Of a stretch of DNA of 64,000 bases, positions 45,288 to 55,903 are shown in pieces. Numbering within the stretch: the first letter of the stretch is position 1; every line of letters begins with the position of its first letter. The notes beneath the pieces were generated by a model. The model did no database searches. It had not been told where the DNA came from and was given only the letters and a program-made list of their open reading frames with translations. Source of the stretch: Pachyseris speciosa (lineage: Eukaryota > Cnidaria > Anthozoa > Scleractinia > Pachyseridae); contig JAEMWC010000057.1 in assembly GCA_016490735.1 (NCBI GenBank), positions 488,501 through 552,500 of the forward strand, written 5' to 3'. The translations under genes were made by a program, and so were the position numbers.

Positions 45288-45806
45288 ATGCGGCTGCCAA
45301 ACCGAAAGCCTCCGCCTTCCCCTCTCAACATTTTTGACTTCAACCACATCGACCCAGCCCTTCCGAAGGAGACGGTTGATATGTTGAAGCGTCTCTATCT
45401 TTTTTACCACAAGAAAGATTGGGGCTACGAAAAGCGTTTCCGAACGTTTCAGCGCAGAAACTTGCTTTGCAACGTGGTTGCGGGAAAAGCTGTTTTGACT
45501 GGAGCTGTCGCGAGAGGTGTTACTCTCCAACCTGCTGTCATTGCCAGTCTAACTGCTTTCGGTGCTGTTTTCAAAATTGTAGCGACGGCGAAGAAGTACG
45601 ACAGAAAAGCTGAAAAAGCCAGCTTCGCCCGAGTGGAGTACAAAAAAATATTGGACGCCATCCGGTTCTATCTTCGGGGAGAACCTTTTAATTCGTCCGA
45701 GTTCCTTGGTAAACTTAAAATTATTGACAATTTCATTTCTGACCATTGTATGGAAATCCCCGAGAAGCTGCAAAGAAAATACACCAAGAATTTTATTGCC
45801 GAGTAA
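45288..45806 (+). CDS. Two-helix membrane protein (SLATT-like arrangement)
   Basis: 172 residues and intact. ATG follows AATATATACGGTC. A charged N-terminal helix with RRNLLCNVVAG precedes two hydrophobic segments (about residues 65-80 and 85-102), then a long amphipathic helix and the stretch IRFYLRGEPFNSSEF. This outline occurs in a Polinton-specific family and resembles SLATT membrane domains. Function is not known; membrane or envelope association is an inference. The last 14 bp overlap the end of the convergent gene. Confidence 0.6.
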   Translation: MRLPNRKPPPSPLNIFDFNHIDPALPKETVDMLKRLYLFYHKKDWGYEKRFRTFQRRNLLCNVVAGKAVLTGAVARGVTLQPAVIASLTAFGAVFKIVATAKKYDRKAEKASFARVEYKKILDAIRFYLRGEPFNSSEFLGKLKIIDNFISDHCMEIPEKLQRKYTKNFIAE

Positions 45807-46233
45807 CACTTTCCCACCATTCATAAAACCTTTCTTTCGCCCGGCTCCGTGTCTTGGGACTAATTTTTTTAACTTCAGGGTAAAGTTTTGAAAGGATTTG
45901 TTTTCGTTGTGGCCAAACATTGTTTGAAGCTTTCAAAAAATAGTCTAAAAGATAATACACATAGTTTACCGATTTGGGGTAAATAAATTTTCTGAAGTCA
46001 TGAATTACATGCGCCAAAAACTTCCACCTTTGCGGGTCGTTGGCATCAACAGTTATTTCATGGTTTTGAAGAACTTTGCGCAGGTTAATGTATGAAACCG
46101 GATGAACTACCCACCCTACCTCTTGTCTTGTTTGAACTAGGGTGCCAAGTTCTTCAACCCGTTTACATATTTTGCAAAAATATTCCCAGCTTTTTTGGTC
46201 TGTTTCCATTTTTGCACCACAACACTTTGCCAT
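45793..46233 (-). CDS. Protein with N-terminal Cys motif, unknown
   Basis: 146 residues and intact. Near the start are Cys residues at about 4, 5, 20 and 23 (CC...CKIC), a possible zinc site, followed by a helical body with many Trp, Tyr and Lys. It is divergent from the integrase gene with 25 bp between starts, and convergent with the membrane protein. I recognise no family. Confidence 0.5.
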   Translation of the reverse strand: MAKCCGAKMETDQKSWEYFCKICKRVEELGTLVQTRQEVGWVVHPVSYINLRKVLQNHEITVDANDPQRWKFLAHVIHDFRKFIYPKSVNYVYYLLDYFLKASNNVWPQRKQILSKLYPEVKKISPKTRSRAKERFYEWWESVTRQ

Positions 46234-46258
46234 CTTTTTGTGGTTTTATATATGCAAA
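46234..46258. promoter_or_regulatory. Divergent start region with TTTTATATATGC
   Basis: 25 bp separate the start codons of the minus gene (46233) and the integrase (46259). TTTTATATATGC at about 46245-46255 serves both directions. Same type of signal as at 42492-42500. Confidence 0.55.
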
Positions 46259-47262
46259 ATGAATCAACGCTTTTCAAAAATTTACTACAGTTCGCAAGGT
46301 TATTGGAAAGGGTTTGCCGCGGCGAAAAAACTGGCCCAAGCTGCAAAGGTTTCGGAAGCCACCACCAAACAATGGCTGCAAAGGCAAGCGCTTTGGCATG
46401 TCTTTCTTCCAGCCCCGCGCCACATTCCCCGGCCGAAGTTTGACATTCCAACCCCCAATGCAGCACATCAACCCGATCTGCTTTTTATGCCCCACGACAA
46501 GGTGGGACGCAAAACTTTTAAATACGTTTTGACTGTTGTTGATGTGGCCAGCCGATTCAAGGCGGCCGAGCCTTTGGCCACAAAAAATTCCGACGAAGTG
46601 GCGCAAGCCTTTCAAAAGATTTACAAACACGGGCCACTTCGATGGCCAAAGCTGCTTCAGGTGGACCCGGGGCGGGAATTTATGGGCGCGGTTTCCAGGG
46701 AAATGGAAAAACATGGAACAACCATTCGCCGCGGGCATGTGGAGGTGCATTGCGACCAGGCGATTGTGGAACGCTTTAATGGTACTCTGGCAGAGCGCCT
46801 GTTTCGACAGCAATACGCGGTTGAAATGCGGCTGGCAGAAGGGGAACGAGTGGTTGAGTGGGTGGCGCGGCTTCCTAGGGTTATTACTGCAATAAATTAC
46901 CAAACCACTCGGCTGACTGGTTTGAAGCCCACAGTCGCCATCCAAAAACAATCTGTTTCTGCTGGCCCTGCAACTTTTTATTCCAGGCCTGTTGGAAGGA
47001 ACGAAAAAATTCTTCCTGCCGGAACAGAGGTGCGCTATCTGTACCAGCCCGGCGAGTTGGAGGGGGCACACGCAGAGCAACGGATCCGATCTGGTCACTA
47101 AAAGTTTTCGGAGTTGCGCGGATTATGATTAAACCTGGCCAACCGGCGAGGTATTGGATTGCCGAACCTGAAATGGGTGGCGGACCCAAACGCAGCTTTG
47201 TGCGGGAAGAGTTGATGGTTGTTCCACCAGACACCGAGCTCCCCCCTGCTAAGCCTGCTTAA
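46259..47262 (+). pseudogene. INT: Retroviral-type (rve) DDE integrase
   Basis: The catalytic triad can be traced: Asp in HQPDLLF, Asp in QVDPGREF and Glu in IVERFNGT. An N-terminal helical region precedes it (residues 1-60). After a frameshift near 47090 the other frame continues with an SH3-like C-terminal part containing KRSFVREELMVVPPDTE, to TAA 47260-47262. Total about 334 residues, normal for Polinton integrases. The enzyme inserts the linear element into host DNA. The zinc-binding HHCC part is not obvious. Confidence 0.85.
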
Positions 47263-47440
47263 CGTTCTTTTTTACCCAACTTCTTCTCAGGTAATACCTG
47301 GTGGGAACAATTTCGTGGTATGTTTTATAGTAGCTTTCCACCGGCAAATCAAATTTGTGGTTTTTTCCGGTTTGCATTCTGGGCACTTTGTGCTCACAAC
47401 AATTTTTACAATAATTCCTTCGCACACTGGTATCATTGTT

Positions 47441-50400
47441 TTACAGGTGATATTCAATTGGCTCGGTGTGGATACCATCCGGCAACACCCACCTCTTGTC
47501 GTAAAAGGCACTCAACCCCAGCTTTTGTTGCGTGTATGTAACCATGCTTCCCTCTCGCATTCGAAACCCCTTGTTTGTCGCCATGTCTTTGTGCCCGTAA
47601 AGTGCAGCCTCGAAACGTTCCCACCGGATTGCGTTTTGCCTCTGGTTCATCCCTTTTGTGCTAAATTTACTCTTCTCTCCTTCTTTATCAAGATAATAAC
47701 ATTTTGAGCAATCATTCGACTGCCTCCACACTCCAGTTTAAACAGCCCTGGAGTGCGACCGCTCCACTGGTCCCACGCGAGCCACTGGTTTTTTTCGGCC
47801 TCAAATTGTGGTTTCAACTCGGGTTTGACTGCGCCCTCAAGCGTGTCTGCCGACAGGGCCATGTAGCAGCTGTCTGTGTCCATCTGACTCAAAATCGCTT
47901 CGGTCAACATACTTATCCAAAAAGTCGTAGTAAAACTCCAACATCCTCAGTTTGGCAAGTTGGTACACTGCAGTTCCAACCTGAAAGGGTCTGTTAATTT
48001 CAATTTTGTGTTTCCGACTTTCTAGTTGATAAGCGTCTCCAATTTCTTCAATATCGGAAAAGAATGCACTACGCAAAGCCCTGTCAACTACCTTTTCATC
48101 CTTTGTGAAACAAACGTTTGTTTGGCGCTCCACAGCTTCAATCATTTTACCGTAAGCGCTGTTGCCAAGTAGTTTAAACACGTCTACCAGCAGGGCCTTG
48201 CTTTTATTACTGTCACCCGTCCGGCGCGCCTCGGTCACTTGTTCCACAAAGCAGGTGAAAATCTTTTTGGGTTGGTAATCAATTGTTCGATGAACGGCCG
48301 TAATCACCAACCCATGGTCTATGTACCAACGCAAGACCGGGGCGTACACCAACATTTTTTGGGCCGCCAACGCGCCCACCAACTTCCTTCCGTCGCCTCG
48401 GTTCCTTCCTGTCTTTCTCAGATATTTCATCATGTGGTCTGGCACGGCTTGTTCTGGCACTTTCTTGTTAATAAAGAATGGGCACATTTCTTCGAACTTA
48501 GGGCGCAAAGCTTCGGGCACTTCAATGTCAACTTCTGCAAAGCCAAACCACCAACCCTTTCGCAAGTGATGAATAAATTTTTGAACATCTAGGGTTCGTG
48601 AAATTTTTTCCTGACCACATGGCATGTCCTGCAGCATTGTTGACAAATACAGCGCATTGGCGTCGTAGCCCAGAATCTTTTCACATGGTTTGCTGGGTTG
48701 GTTTTGGTGGGACCTTATTCCTGTTACGCCCATTTCATGATATCTTGTGAAAACCAAACTCGGCCCGCCAACCACCGCCCCTTTCAACATATCGTACGCT
48801 TCTTTGGTTGGCGCAAACAGCGAGGCTCCGCGCTCAATTGCGCCGCGTAACTGGTAATGTTGGCTTACCCCGAGATGCTAACGGCGTCTTTCAAAATGTC
48901 AATCCCCTTTTCAGTGTAAAACGCCCGCATCTTTTCCAACGCCTCCAACCCCGCAACCAGTCTGCAAAAGTTTTCATTCCCTTCACCTCAAATGTTTTTA
49001 CACATCCTCGCCATTCCTCAGGAGTCAGTATCCACTTACCTTTCAAAGATGAATACCACTCTGGGTGATCTGGCAAACCGGGGAAATCAAGTTTTTCAGG
49101 GTCGTCAAACCACTCATATGGAAACCACGATTTGGTGCTTTCACACCCATAAGCCTTTACCCTTTTTGTCATAGCTGGTTCCAGGCCCAAGGTAGTTGAT
49201 AATGTCAAGGAAACGAAACCCGGGTGGAAGCATGTACATAGCCTTGTTTGCGTGTTTGGCCACTTTCACGTGCTTTGCTTTATCGGCAAAGAACCCCGCT
49301 AAATGTTCTTTAATAAGGTTTAAATCGTAACGACCTGAGTTAAATCCCAATACGGGCACGTCATTACACCAATCAGCAACCAAAGCTTGTTGTTTTTTGG
49401 GGAGCAAAGGGAAGGTTTCGGGCCAAAATTCTTTTCGCACTTCTTTTCTAATATTTGCTCCCCTTCAACTCACCTCTGCCACAAATTTGCGAATTAACTC
49501 TTTTGGGTCTTTCTCGCACATGTATGTGGGCTCACGCTCCAGGGTGTCACCAATCGAGAAAGAAATTGGTTCGTGGATGTTTTCTATGCGTAGTGTGGGG
49601 GTTGGGTCTTTTCTTGCCTTCTTATCTCCATAAGACTCAAAGTCAAATAGTATTGCGTGGGGATACGTTCGTGTCCGAGTTGGTGAAAGTGGGTTATCTG
49701 TTTGCTCTGTTTGACAGGCCCATGTTTCCACAACGGTGTACCCCGCTTCCCTTAGTACCTTTGTTCGGTGAAGTGTGTTTTCAAATAATTCCTCTCTTGT
49801 TTTTTGAAAATTTGTAATTTTCGTGTTGCGGTCTAGAAAACAGCGCGGACAACCATGCCAATAACATCCGTGATATTGAAATACAGTTTTGCTTTGAATA
49901 TGATAACCGTCAATTGGATGTTTTAAAAGATACACTTGTCCTCCATGCCCACATCTGGCGTGGTGAATATGAATGTTTCTTTCGCGGGCTTGTTTTTCCA
50001 ACCAACGTATTGATTCGGGGGATGTTTGTTTGTTTTCAGGGAAGAAAGCCTTTTCAAAGGCTGTTTGTGGTTTTCCTAATTTTTTTTTTGTTGGGGCAGG
50101 AAATAACAGTCTCGCCGCGAGTACATGTTGTAATGTGCCGCTGCAAATTACACGCTTTTGTAAATCTTGATTGGCAATGATGACAAACATAGTTTTGCCC
50201 TAAGGTTTCAATTTTTTTCACAACAAATGCATGCCCTGCGTAAACCCCAATGGTTAAAATATTTTTAAGTGACGGGTTTGGAATTCTAATAAGAGACCAT
50301 CTTATTTCTTCTCCCACCTTTTCGGGCTCATAAACACGAATGCCCAACCAATCGGCGACGGGTTTTCCTTGATTAAAATGTTGTTCAACCTTTTCCAATC

Positions 50401-51407
50401 GTTAAGGGACGTTCTTTCACAATCCTGTGGCAATTTGTCAAGTTGATAAAAGCTTTGCGCCAGTTCTCGCGCCTTTCGGGTACATCTGTCATAACGGTAT
50501 CCTTGGTGTACAGCCAAACACCTTCACAAACAAAGGTTGTCTTGATATGTGTCCAAACACACAATTCCGTGTCGCCCGTTTGACAACACACACAGCCAAT
50601 CTGGCAATGACCCTGTTCCCAACCGCGGTTGAGGCGTGAAAATAATTTTAACCCAAACGGCCTCAAATTTGTCAAATTCCCAACTACCACCACTGCCGTT
50701 GTCGCCGCTGTTTTTGTGGGGTTCTTCCAATCTTTCTTTTTCTTTGTTTCTTAACCATGCTTCAGCTTCATAAAGTTGATTAAACCATTTCATTTTTTCT
50801 GGATTACTGGAGTAAAGCAGTATCACAGCATTGTTTCCAGTGTTTCTTATCCAATATGCATAAGTGTAACGAAGGTAAAATGAGCTGTTTGCAACTTGTT
50901 CAATGTCTTCCATGTATTGATCACTTAAATCGGTGTTCAAATTATCAGTTTCTTCATCATATTTAATTTTCACATAACGACGCCCTTTAAGGCGTCTGTC
51001 GTTGCCTCGGTAATTAAATTCTTTGTATTTTGGTCCAAACACTGTGTTAATTAATTTAACATTGCTTTGCGCGGGTCTTGCATTTGGGTTTGGTGGGGAA
51101 AAGTATGGATCAAAAAGCCTTGAAAATCTTTGCTCTTCTGTTTCCCCAGGAATGCGTCTACGTTGCTCTTGTTCGAATTCTTCATATGGGCCGGGAAACA
51201 CTGGTAAACCGGCCCGTCTTGGCTATATTTTTCACGTTCCGCTTCTCTTTTTCTCAACCTCTCAACGGTTTGTTTTTTTGTTAATTTTTCAGGAGAACGC
51301 AGAGCCCTTAATAGGGGCCCTTTCTTTGAAGTCGTTCGCTTGCGCACTGCAGGAACAGATCTCTCCATCACCCTGCGCTCGCCATTGTTCAATTGCCGGG
51401 CCGCCAT
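47441..51407 (-). pseudogene. POLB: Protein-primed family B DNA polymerase, multiply frameshifted
   Basis: ATG 51407 lies inside the right TIR, after ACTAT. A long N-terminal region precedes a C2H2-like finger (CHHCQSRFTKACNLQRH, about 50150-50205). The 3'-5' exonuclease shows Asp/Glu in FDFESYG (about 49640) and a later FNSGRYDLN (about 49330). Polymerase motif A is YDANALYLS (about 48665), motif B LGNSAYGK (about 48155) and motif C DTDS (about 47875). The protein replicates the element from a terminal protein primer (family knowledge). At least seven frame changes occur (near 51180, 50650, 50400, 50190, 49460, 48880, 47840). TAA ends it at 47441, and the same frame stays open to 47249. Confidence 0.88.
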
Positions 51408-51674
51408 ATAGTAACCGGAAAATTTTCAAAAATAAATAATTAATTACCTCCGCCTCGGCCTTATGTACCAGTCCATATATTTTTATTTTTTATTCTGGTC
51501 TTGACTGGTTCAAACCGGTTTAAACCGGTACCCTCGTCGCTGCGCTCCTAGGGTGCTTACCCGAGTAGTAGGTAAAGAGTTCCACCAATACTCACTGGAA
51601 CACCAAAAGCCGACGAGCGAAGCGAGGAAGGTGTGGTGTGGAAGTGGTATTGGTGGAACTCTTTACCTACTACT
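51366..51674 (-). repeat. Polinton right terminal inverted repeat
   Basis: Inverse of 535-843 and the same length (309 bp). Its outer part has the same self-complementary hairpin arms. CGCAG follows at 51675-51679. Confidence 0.93.
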
Positions 51675-52070
51675 CGCAGGCTAATGAATCCAATCACGAC
51701 AACAACAACAAGCTATATTTTCATGGCCATAAAACAATCATTACAGTATTGCAAAAGCAAATCAAGCTGCTAAGAGAACAAGAATCGAACAAAATTGATA
51801 ACATTTTGTTTCGCAGATCAAAACGTGAGGAAATAAACTAAACAACTTGCATGTGAACAACATTATCATTAAAATTTATTAATACTATAATTCAGGGAAT
51901 AAAAACTGCTTCATATTCGGGATTCTATTAACTATTTTATCTTAAACCAGATAAAAACTTATGAAACCTGATAAAAGCTTATATATTTACAGATACTGAT
52001 GCCACTTAAAACCTAACAAACTGTCCAGCTTTCTATCAACCGTTCGCTTCCAGAAAGACATTCGGAAAAC
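51675..52070. other. Host spacer, right side of the Polinton
   Basis: It continues the spacer left at 511 and aligns with 53765-54120 and 56685-57040, but lacks about 800 bp present in those spacers (54120-54910). No gene. Confidence 0.75.
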
Positions 52071-52983
52071 TCAACACTCTGTGTGCAAACACACTGCGCT
52101 CCTCAGCATAGCCTCGTATTCTTTCCTGAAGTACCTGTTCATGACACCATATATGAAGGGATTAATGGTACTGCTAAAATAAGCCAAAAACACTTGTGTA
52201 AGGTAAGCCTGTCGCGGAAAAGTAGCTACTCCTCGAGCAGCATCTACGAAATCCATCACACTGATAGGAATCCAGCAACATGTGAAACCCGCCATCACCG
52301 TCGCTAGAGTCTTGGTCACTTTCGCTTCTTCCACGTTTGCTCTCAGCTGCTCGAGGTTATTTTCATGTGAGAAAACTTGATTTGATCGCGATACTGTGTA
52401 GAACACCTTAGCGTAGCACACTGTGATGACAGTTAAGGGCGTTGCAATGTACACACAGTGAATGAAGACGGTGTAGGCATACTGCCTTCGCCGGTTTAAA
52501 CATATACCCGCCCTCGTCAAAAAATAGTGGAGGCACAGATCCAACAAGGACTGTACACCACACGGAAGCGATGTACATTAAAATCCTTCGCTTATTAAAT
52601 AGCACGATGTAATTTTGTGGTTTCACAACGCAGAAATATCGGCTGACTGCAATTATTCCCATAGTTCCGACAGACGTCAGTGAAAAGTTAAGATTTACAA
52701 ACCCTTGAAAACAACAAACATCAGCACCGAAAATCCACCTGCCATGGTACAGAGTTACAACTGCTAAAGGCATACTGCAAGTAGATATGATAATATCACT
52801 CACAGCCAGTGCTACCACAAACATGTTGGGAAGCGTGCGAAGCCTCTGGCTTCTATATACAGCAAAACAAACCGAAAGATTCCCAGAGAAAGCGGCCAAG
52901 TTAATGACAGCTAACAAAATAGTCTCGATCCAAACCAGGTTCTCGCTTCTCTCAAGAAGTTCTGTAGAAAGTAGAATCTCCAT
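52071..52983 (-). pseudogene. Class A GPCR, copy 1, 26-bp deletion
   Basis: Start ATG 52983. It is almost identical to copy 2 (54971-55903) but lacks 26 bp near 52474, before the fifth membrane helix. This shifts the frame, so helices 5-7 are out of frame with 1-4. CA-type microhomology is present at the deletion ends. Helices 1-4 contain SGNL, LAVSD and SRY. The downstream part keeps CCWIP and NPFIYG. Probably a recent pseudogene. Confidence 0.88.
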
Positions 52984-54970
52984 ATGTTAGCGAAATACAG
53001 CAAGTCGACACGCGATCAGTGTTGACTAATGTTGATGATGATAGCGGCAGCCTTGTTCTGTGATAAACGACCGCAATTACCTCTAAGCTTTGTTGTTCAG
53101 TTTGGAGGGAAAAAATGGTTGAACCGCTTGCAGCTACAGCTGAACCTGCCAATGTGCAAATTGATAGCCGGATCGCATTAAAACGAACTTGAATACACTA
53201 TCGTCTACTCTTGTCTTTGGCTAAAACGTTTGGTAGCTGACTAGCTAGCATAAACGTCGATTAACAGAACTACCTTTGAAGAAATTTTGATGTACTGCCA
53301 AAAAATGTCAATGCACCCCGCAGTATTCAAACAGAAAAAAAACGGAGCATAATTCATCTAAATGAGGGGACAGATTGCCACCATATCATTATTTACACAG
53401 TCATCGGCCATCGAGGTTGTTTTTTAATTTTGTTATAATTTGTTTTCCTTAATTGTCAACGAAGTTGCATACAAGTCTGTTATCCTAAACCAGTCGTTCC
53501 CGCCATCATGCGGGGAAATGGAGGAACCAATTGTCATCCCGTTGCTGTTTCAAACATTGCTTTGCGAAAATTTTCGTATAAATTAAATTTTAACTTTCTG
53601 TACTTTTATTAGTGATAGAAATTAGGGAATGAGCACGCAATAAATTATTTTCATATATATTTGCGACGCATTCGGGCTGACTAAGAGCTCCCTTTCGGGC
53701 AGAGCGATCCCGTACAGTAACCTCGACCCCACCCCCACCCCCACTCCCCCATAAACCTATCTCGCTGGCTAATGAATCTAACCACTACAACAAAACATCA
53801 AGTTATATTTGCATGACCATCAAACCATAATTACAGTATTAGAAAAGCTAATTAAGCTGCTAAGAGAACAAGAATCGAACGAGATCGATAACAGTTTGTG
53901 TCGTTGATCAAAACATGAGGAAATAAACTTAACAAGCCGCATGTTAATGAAATTATCATTAAAGTTTATTTATTCCATAATTCAGTTAATAAAAACTGTT
54001 TGATATTCGGGATTCTATTAACTATTTTATCTTAAGCCAGATAATAACTTATGAAACCAGATAAAAGGTTATATATTTACAGAAACTGGTGCCACTTAAA
54101 ACCTAAGAAACTGGAACGATGGGTAAGACACAAGGAAAAAAGAAAACTACACTAGTATACAAAGGACTGAGAAATTCTTGCCACTAATATATACGAACCA
54201 GTAAGAGCTCCAAAGGATCCACTCGCTATAACCGGATAAGCACAATGGAAGAGATAAAAACAGCATTTAAGCTGATATAGGACTTCGGTAAAGATTTGGA
54301 TGATTTCAGCAAAATATTCGAGAAGCTTTGCTTAATACACAAAGCTTTCCCTAACATATATTTAGGCTTCCCAAACGTTATATGTAACCCTTGTTTAATT
54401 ATATTCTAACATTTATTAACTAAAGCCTTCTTTCAAGAAGGCTAAGCTCTGTAAAGCGGAATTTAGTACACATTTGCCTCCAACGCAAAACTCAAACTTT
54501 TGCCAGCGTTTTGTTTTGTTTTGTTTTTTTTGTTGTTTTTGTTGTTGTTGTTTTTTTTCAGTTCCCTGAGAGAAAAGAGGAATTCAGTGCAGATGTTCTT
54601 TAGATCCCTAGGGACTGTTATCAAAACTTTACCTTTATTAACTATCGTTACTCTAACCAAGCGGAGAACACCTGAAGAAATCTATTATAGTAACGTCATA
54701 TCCTTTGTGCAATATAATATTATAAGATGTTATACACATTTATCTTGTCTATAATTACAATGAAAAAGCATTTCTTGGAAGATCGGCAAACATTTTGAAA
54801 AGACAAACATTCTGGAGTCCTAGCTATTTTCAACAAAACTCTGTAAGAAAACAAAGAACGATATTATTGACAATAATGCCAGAATATGACAACGCCTTCC
54901 CTGATTATTAATACGCCACCAGCTTTCAATCAACCGTTCGCTTCCAGAAAGATCTTCAGAAATCTCCACA
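52984..54970. other. GPCR array spacer, unit 1
   Basis: Near-identical to 55904-57888 (offset about 2918-2920 bp). It contains the C-rich run at 53728-53750 and a T/TTG-rich tract at 54517-54560. I see no gene; short ORFs are shared by both copies only because of the duplication. Confidence 0.8.
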
Positions 54971-55903
54971 CTATGTGTGCAAACACACTGCCCTCCTCAG
55001 CATAGCCTTGTATTCTTTCCTGAAGTACCTGTTCATGACACCATATATGAAGGGATTAATGGTACTGCTCAAAAAAGCCAAAAACACTTGCGTAAGGTAA
55101 GCCTGTCGCGGTAAAGTAGCTACTCCTCGAGCAGCATCTACGAAATCCATCACACTGATAGGAATCCAGCAACATGTGAAACCCGCCATCACCGTCGCTA
55201 GAGTCTTGGTCACTTTCGCTTCTTCCACGTTTGCTCTCAGCTGCTCGAGGTTATTTTCATGTGAGAAAACTTGATTTGATCGCGATACTGTGTAGAACAC
55301 CTTAGCGTAGCACACTGTGATGACAGTTAAGGGCGTTGCAATGTACACACAGTGAATGAAGACGGTGTAGGCAATGTTAGTCTCAAATGGATACATGCAT
55401 ACTGCCTTCGCCGGTTTAAACATATACCCGCCCTCGTCAAAAAATAGTGGAGGCACAGATCCAACAAGGACTGTACACCACACGGAAGCGATGTACATTA
55501 AAATCCTTCGCTTATTAAATAGCACGATGTAATTTTGTGGTTTCACAACGAAGAAATATCGGCTGACTGCAATTATTCCCATAGTTCCGACAGACGTCAG
55601 TGAAAAGTTAAGATTTACAAACCCTTGAAAACAACAAACATCAGCACCGAAAATCCACCTGCCATGGTACAGAGTTACAACTGCTAAAGGCATACTGCAA
55701 GTAGATATGATAATATCACTCACAGCCAGTGCTACCACAAACATGTTGGGAAGCGTGCGAAGCCTCTGGCTTCTATATACAGCAAAACAAACCGAAAGAT
55801 TCCCAGAGAAAGCGGCCAAGTTAATGACAGCTAACAAAATAGTCTCGATCCAAACCAGGTTCTCGCTTCTCTCAAGAAGTTCTGTAGAAAGTAGAATCTC
55901 CAT
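54971..55903 (-). CDS. Class A (rhodopsin-like) GPCR, copy 2, intact
   Basis: 310 residues in one exon with seven hydrophobic segments. Motifs: GN in helix 1 (SGNL), LAVSD in helix 2, Cys at the top of helix 3 and in loop 2, SRY in place of the usual DRY at the end of helix 3, CCWIP in helix 6 and NPFIYG in helix 7. Helix 7 has no retinal Lys, so it is not an opsin. Ligand unknown; amine, peptide or melatonin-type relatives are all possible. It acts at the plasma membrane through G proteins. Short tail ends in RRAVCLHT. Confidence 0.93.
   Translation of the reverse strand: MEILLSTELLERSENLVWIETILLAVINLAAFSGNLSVCFAVYRSQRLRTLPNMFVVALAVSDIIISTCSMPLAVVTLYHGRWIFGADVCCFQGFVNLNFSLTSVGTMGIIAVSRYFFVVKPQNYIVLFNKRRILMYIASVWCTVLVGSVPPLFFDEGGYMFKPAKAVCMYPFETNIAYTVFIHCVYIATPLTVITVCYAKVFYTVSRSNQVFSHENNLEQLRANVEEAKVTKTLATVMAGFTCCWIPISVMDFVDAARGVATLPRQAYLTQVFLAFLSSTINPFIYGVMNRYFRKEYKAMLRRAVCLHT

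Larger units (their letters stand above)
535..51674. mobile_element. Polinton/Maverick (endogenous adintovirus-like) element with a large internal insertion
   Basis: The boundaries rest on 309-bp inverted repeats at both ends and on CGCAG flanking both sides (530-534 and 51675-51679). Polintons usually give 6-bp duplications, so this may be 5 bp or 6 bp with one change. The element carries polymerase B, an rve-type integrase, packaging ATPase, adenain-like protease and capsid genes, which is the defining Polinton set. Total length is 51.1 kb. Without the 29.3-kb block at 7940-37277 it is about 21.8 kb, a usual Polinton size. Spacers at 53770 and 56690 show the locus without the element. Confidence 0.93.

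Noticed and set aside
46274..47098. 274-residue minus-strand ORF
   Set aside because: Antisense to the integrase, which has clear catalytic residues.
54971..55903. Opsin
   Set aside because: The retinal-binding Lys in helix 7 is absent, so I call it a class A receptor of unknown ligand.
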